10,330 nucleotides of DNA from JBDLSY01 sp041170585. Its GTDB lineage: Bacteria; Pseudomonadota; Gammaproteobacteria; Burkholderiales; Burkholderiaceae_C. Below the pieces are notes generated by a model, which saw nothing but the letters and a program-made list of their open reading frames with translations, was not told the origin of the DNA and ran no database searches. Positions 6,695 through 10,330 of the stretch are shown in pieces (position 1 is the first letter of the stretch; every line of letters begins with the position of its first letter). Location of the stretch: assembly GCA_041170585.1 (NCBI GenBank), contig JBEDNN010000011.1:1-10330 (forward strand). The letters run 5' to 3'. A program made the position numbers and the translations under genes.

Positions 6695-8314
6695 ATGAAT
6701 GATATAGACTCGCGCATAGATTCACTTGAGCTACGTATGGCTGCAATTGAAAAACAACTGTATGTTGGCGTTAGGCCGCAGATAATTGAATCAAAGCCCG
6801 TGCCTGTTAGACAACAAGTAGTGTATGTACCGTCTGATATCGCTTCAATTAACGCGACTCAATTAATGGCCTGGTGTGCCAGTATCACCTTTGTTTTTGC
6901 CAGTTTGTATTTTTTAAAGCTGGTCTATGACACAGGCTGGTTAACGCCAGTTCGTCAAATTGGTTTATCGTATTTAGCCTCAATTTCGTTGGTTGTTTTT
7001 GGATTTTTATTTCAAAAAAAGGCTGATTCGTATTCCGCATACCTGCCTGCCGTTGGTTTAGTTGTTTTATACCTCACTACACTAGTTGCCCATTTGGTTT
7101 ATGGCTTGTTTTCACCGTTAATTGCATTAGCTATGGTGTGTGTTATTACATTGTTCGGAATATGGTTGGGGCGGTATTATCAAAAGACTGTATATTTAAT
7201 TTTTTCTGCTGTTGGCGTTTACCTTTCTCCTTTGCTTGTTCAGGCGGAACAAAGGCAATTAATTGATTTAGTTCTATATTATTCTGCTTGGAGTTTATTG
7301 TTTTCTTTTTGTGCGGTACAAGAAAATAGACGCTTCACCTATGTGTTGCCGATGTATTTGGCCATTTTAGGTTTTGATGCCGTATTTAGAATGACTGGCA
7401 GTAATGAGTGGGGCATAGCAGTGATATATCAGTTTATTCAGTTTTTAATTTTTGCATTGACTACCATTACTTTTAGCGTAAAGAATAAAAGCCTTTTAAA
7501 ACAAGACGAAGTGTTTCCGCACGGCATTGCTTTACTTTTATTTTATGCACTTGAGTATGCACGTTTGCAAGAGCATTTACCGCATTTAGTGGATTACTTT
7601 GCTTTATTAAGTGCTGTTATGGTGTACGGTTTTTATGTCATTGCTAAGCATTATTATAATGAGTCTAATTATTTTAAGTCAGGTGCAGTGTTGGTTAGCT
7701 GGTATTGTTCTTGGGTTGTGCTACAAGCTGGTTTTTTTGGAGTAATCGGTTATAGCTGGTTACCTTGGGCGGCATTGGTTACCCCCTTGATTTATTTTAA
7801 TTTTAAGCTATTAAAGTCTATAGAATCAGATGTTTTAATACCGATTCATTCAGTGTGTGCTATCGTATTTATATCGGGATATTGTATGCTGTTGGGCATA
7901 AATTGGTTTCAAATTCCTTTTCCTACACCACAACCGACACTGGCATTGTGTGTTTATACTATTTTGTTATACGGTATTTATTGGAGTTTTCAAGCAGTCA
8001 GTTTTGTATCACCCATATCATTGTATGCAGGGCATTTAGCATTTATGGGTGTTTTGGCGTCTTGGGTAAATTACAATATATATTTATCAGCTTTATGGGT
8101 CTTATACGGGGTGGTATTATTACTGGTGGCTACTAAATTTACAGATACAGTCATTGGAAAGTCTGCCTTGTTATTATTTGCTGTCGCCGCGTTTAAAGTT
8201 TTATTTTTTGATTTGTCGGGCAGCAATTCTATGTCTCGGGTATTTGTTTTAGTTGTCGTAAGTATTGCTTTATATGTGGGTGGTTGGTTGTATCAAACGT
8301 TGTTTAAAAAGTAA
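6695..8314 (+). CDS. DUF2339-type polytopic inner-membrane protein
   Basis: A 539-residue protein that is hydrophobic almost throughout. Residues 1-25 form a short charged helix (DSRIDSLELRMAAIEKQL), likely a coiled coil, followed by a proline-containing linker to about 50. After that I count about sixteen to eighteen hydrophobic segments. Segments resembling the DUF2339 family are the first membrane helix with FLKLVYDTGWLTPVRQIG (family: F-L-K-Y-A-x-D-x-G-W-L-x-P) and the C-terminal AAFKVLFFDLSG followed by SRVFVLVVVS (family: K-V-F-L-x-D-L...R...). The function of the family is unknown. The start at 6695 has a modest AGGT about 11 bases upstream. It lies 65 bases after the PEBP gene and 70 bases before the ATPase gene, all in the same direction, without an obvious terminator on either side. 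Confidence 0.8.
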   Translation: MNDIDSRIDSLELRMAAIEKQLYVGVRPQIIESKPVPVRQQVVYVPSDIASINATQLMAWCASITFVFASLYFLKLVYDTGWLTPVRQIGLSYLASISLVVFGFLFQKKADSYSAYLPAVGLVVLYLTTLVAHLVYGLFSPLIALAMVCVITLFGIWLGRYYQKTVYLIFSAVGVYLSPLLVQAEQRQLIDLVLYYSAWSLLFSFCAVQENRRFTYVLPMYLAILGFDAVFRMTGSNEWGIAVIYQFIQFLIFALTTITFSVKNKSLLKQDEVFPHGIALLLFYALEYARLQEHLPHLVDYFALLSAVMVYGFYVIAKHYYNESNYFKSGAVLVSWYCSWVVLQAGFFGVIGYSWLPWAALVTPLIYFNFKLLKSIESDVLIPIHSVCAIVFISGYCMLLGINWFQIPFPTPQPTLALCVYTILLYGIYWSFQAVSFVSPISLYAGHLAFMGVLASWVNYNIYLSALWVLYGVVLLLVATKFTDTVIGKSALLLFAVAAFKVLFFDLSGSNSMSRVFVLVVVSIALYVGGWLYQTLFKK

Positions 8315-8384
8315 GGTAGCAATAGATTAATTAGTGACTAAAGGACATATTAGTTTATTTAGACGGTTTTTAAGGTTATTCAGG

Positions 8385-10175
8385 ATGAAAATTAGTATAA
8401 AGCAAAAACATAAGTCAATTAATCTACCTTGCGAGTTTGAACTTCCAGAATTTTCTGTTTTAACTGGGAAAAATGGAAGTGGTAAAACTCATTTGTTAGA
8501 AGCAATTGCTGACAATACAAAGTCTGAAGTATATATAAATGACAAACTCATAAAAAATATTACATACATTGGATTTAACGGATTAAATCCTACTATTGAG
8601 GAAACCTGTAACCCACAAACGCTAGCACAACATATTAAAATGTTGTGGGGAAATTACGAGCATATATTAAAAAATAATTACACTTATCACAAATCAATCA
8701 GTAATGATACGAGCTTTAGTTTAAATTCAATACATATTGACCAAAATTCAAAAAAGTATATTTCGCATGTAATTGAAAAAACTAGAAAAGTACCTGAGGC
8801 ATTAACTGAAACTGATTTTTTAACTCATTTTGATGCCTCATTTATGGCGAAAAATGACTTTTTTACAGCTCAATTTGCTCTTATTTTTAAAATTTATCAT
8901 AAGAAACAAGAAGAAAATAATTACAATGAATACCGTCAATCAAAAGGCGAAAAAATTTCAAAACCTGTTTTAACACAAGAAGAGTTTGAGAAAAGCTTCG
9001 GCGTTCCTCCGTGGGACTTCATTAATAAAATTTTTCGTGAAACGAAAATACCGTATGAGGTCAATAATCCGACTGACACTCATTTAGAATCAAGTTTTAA
9101 TTTTAGATTAAAAGACACGGCTAATGATTTAGAGATTAGTTCAATGGACTTATCTACGGGTGAAAAAGTGCTAATGTCGCTCGCACTCGCCATATACAAT
9201 ACTGGCGGAGATTTAGAAAAGCCAGATTTACTATTGCTTGACGAGCCTGATGCAGCTCTTCATCCGTCAATGTCTAAAATGATGGTAGATGTATTAAATA
9301 AAAATATAGTCAAGGAAAATAAAATCCCAATAATTATTTCAACGCATTCACCCACCACAATAATCGCTTCAGATGGTATTGCAATTTACCAAATGATTAA
9401 AGGTGATAATAAGCCAACAAAAATATCTACTCAAAAAGCTGTAGAGTTACTTTCTTCTGATATTCCATTTTTAAAAATATCAAATGATAAAAGGAGAACA
9501 GTATTTGTTGAAAGTGAATATGATGCAAAGTATTATGAACGTCTAACAAATATTTATTTATGTATTGAGCAACTGCCATCAGCGCCCTTTTATTTGCCAG
9601 TTAAAAAATTAAAAAAAGATGGTCCAAACTGTACTGACGTTATTAATATAGTAGATAATTTATCAAAAAACGGTAACGAGCAAGTATACGGAATTATTGA
9701 TTGGGACGGAAAAAATACTAGTAAAGGCAGAGTGATAGTCAATGGTGAAAATGATAGATATACTATGGAAAATTATCTGCTTGACCCTCTACTGATGGGA
9801 TTGCTTTTTATCAGAGAAAAGAAATTAAATTTTTCTGATTTTAATTTGAGTTCTTATTCTAGCTATGTGGAAGCTAATAAATTAATAGAGTCTGACGCAC
9901 AATTAATAGTAGATAAAGTTTTAAAAGATTTAGGGCTATATTCAACAAATACAAAACCATATACCCTTCAAAATGGTTGGACTTTAAATATTACTGAAGA
10001 ATTTAATTTGCGTAAAGGACACAGCTTAGAAGTGCTATACAAAGATAAATACCAGTTTTTAAAATCGTATCGCAGAGAAGATGAATTAAAAAAAAGTGTT
10101 ATTGAAAAAGTAATTAATGACTATCCAAAGTTCACACCGAGAAAAATATTTGAAACAATATTGAAAATAAAGTAA
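8385..10175 (+). CDS. ABC-type AAA ATPase with C-terminal TOPRIM/DUF4435-like region (candidate defence protein)
   Basis: A 596-residue single-chain protein. Walker A is GKNGSGKT (28-35), the ABC signature is LSTGEK (256-261), Walker B is LLLLDEPDAALHP (Asp286, Glu287), and the H-loop is STHSP (His321). A second region begins with VFVESEYD (Glu376, Asp380), followed by GIIDWDGKN (Asp439, Asp441) and RYTMENYLLDP (Glu462). This spacing and these acidic residues fit a TOPRIM nuclease fold as in OLD-family and DUF4435 (AriB) proteins. ATG 8385 is preferred over an in-frame GTG at 8334 because it has AAGG at good spacing and gives a normal N-terminus (MKISIKQKHKSI). The gene is A-rich: one sampled 60-base line (8701-8760) is 23% G+C, against 48% in a secA line (3601-3660). 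Fused PARIS-type and OLD-like anti-phage proteins share this order; the function here is inferred. No membrane segment or signal peptide is seen. Confidence 0.82.
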   Translation: MKISIKQKHKSINLPCEFELPEFSVLTGKNGSGKTHLLEAIADNTKSEVYINDKLIKNITYIGFNGLNPTIEETCNPQTLAQHIKMLWGNYEHILKNNYTYHKSISNDTSFSLNSIHIDQNSKKYISHVIEKTRKVPEALTETDFLTHFDASFMAKNDFFTAQFALIFKIYHKKQEENNYNEYRQSKGEKISKPVLTQEEFEKSFGVPPWDFINKIFRETKIPYEVNNPTDTHLESSFNFRLKDTANDLEISSMDLSTGEKVLMSLALAIYNTGGDLEKPDLLLLDEPDAALHPSMSKMMVDVLNKNIVKENKIPIIISTHSPTTIIASDGIAIYQMIKGDNKPTKISTQKAVELLSSDIPFLKISNDKRRTVFVESEYDAKYYERLTNIYLCIEQLPSAPFYLPVKKLKKDGPNCTDVINIVDNLSKNGNEQVYGIIDWDGKNTSKGRVIVNGENDRYTMENYLLDPLLMGLLFIREKKLNFSDFNLSSYSSYVEANKLIESDAQLIVDKVLKDLGLYSTNTKPYTLQNGWTLNITEEFNLRKGHSLEVLYKDKYQFLKSYRREDELKKSVIEKVINDYPKFTPRKIFETILKIK

Positions 10176-10223
10176 CGACTACTAGCTTATTTTAATTAGT
10201 TTTATTAGTATCATCACAATGAC

Positions 10224-10252
10224 TTGCAAGTTTTATAGAATTGTTCTATAAT
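10224..10252 (+). promoter_or_regulatory. Strong sigma70 promoter, probably of an rRNA operon
   Basis: TTGCAA (10224-10229), a 17-base spacer and a perfect TATAAT (10247-10252) form a near-consensus promoter. AT-rich sequence upstream (TTTTAATTAGTTTTATTAG) could serve as an UP element. Transcription would start near 10259 and run out of the window through boxA. A perfect 8-base inverted repeat (10233-10240 and 10244-10251) covers the spacer and the -10. Confidence 0.7.
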
Positions 10253-10270
10253 TTCTTTCTTCGCAAATGA

Positions 10271-10290
10271 AACACAAATAAAACTGTGTT
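10271..10290 (+). promoter_or_regulatory. boxB-like hairpin of the rRNA leader
   Basis: AACACA (10271-10276) and TGTGTT (10285-10290) form a 6-base-pair stem with an 8-base loop, placed between the promoter and boxA as boxB is in E. coli rrn leaders. The stem is perfect but short. Confidence 0.5.
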
Positions 10291-10307
10291 AAATATAAAA
10301 AGCGAAC

Positions 10308-10318
10308 GATCTTTAACA
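10308..10318 (+). promoter_or_regulatory. rRNA antitermination boxA
   Basis: GATCTTTAACA matches the E. coli rrn boxA (TGCTCTTTAACA) across its core CTTTAACA, and the following AATTAGACAG also resembles the E. coli continuation (AATTTATCAGACAATC). boxA binds NusB-NusE to stop premature termination of rRNA transcription. The 16S gene itself would lie to the right of the window. Confidence 0.7.
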
Positions 10319-10330
10319 ATTAGACAGTCG

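Noticed and set aside
7855..8136. Plus-strand 93-residue ORF within the DUF2339 gene (and 5484-5724 ORFs within the acyltransferase gene)
   Set aside because: They overlap genes with clear family similarity and read as low-complexity out-of-frame sequence.
8334..8384. GTG at 8334 as start of the ATPase gene
   Set aside because: Its upstream AAGG is about 17 bases away, and the ATPase fold begins naturally at ATG 8385 with a well-spaced AAGG.
10176..10206. Terminator hairpin after the ATPase gene (ACTA ... TAGT followed by TTTTATT)
   Set aside because: Only four base pairs match before mismatches, so the stem is too weak to call.
1..10330. CRISPR array, tRNA gene, insertion sequence or attachment site
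   Set aside because: I found no regularly spaced repeats, no cloverleaf sequence, no transposase-like frame and no terminal inverted repeats on either strand.

Overview
The window looks like chromosomal DNA of an AT-rich gammaproteobacterium. The evidence is a SecA of the usual proteobacterial architecture with a C-terminal zinc tail, an LpxL/HtrB-type lipid A acyltransferase (so a Gram-negative outer membrane), DUF3579 and DUF1289 proteins, and an enterobacterial-style rRNA leader with boxA. A sulfur-oxidising or Thiotrichales-like lineage is only a guess; nothing here fixes the genus.

Left part (1-1717, all minus strand): a secreted protein that runs off the left edge (signal peptide, start at 718). 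It is preceded by the C-terminal half of an M15-type peptidase-like domain that keeps its metal-binding motifs but has no usable start or N-terminus. A non-coding AT-rich gap follows, then a complete DUF3579 gene. A divergent AT-rich control region with short tandem repeats (about 1718-2002) separates these from secA.

Centre (2003-6629, plus strand): secA, a tiny DUF1289 cysteine protein that lies in the same reading frame as secA just after its stop codon, and an LpxL-family acyltransferase. This looks like one envelope-biogenesis transcription unit. It is followed by an exported YbhB/YbcL (PEBP) protein with its own plausible promoter and a strong ribosome binding site.

Right part (6695-10330, plus strand): a DUF2339-type polytopic membrane protein, then an A-rich gene for a single-chain ABC-type ATPase carrying a C-terminal TOPRIM/DUF4435-like region. 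This layout recalls OLD-family and fused PARIS-type anti-phage proteins and is the best candidate for an undescribed defence system. The window ends with a near-consensus sigma70 promoter, a boxB-like hairpin and a boxA, which together look like the leader of an rRNA operon whose 16S gene would begin beyond the right edge.
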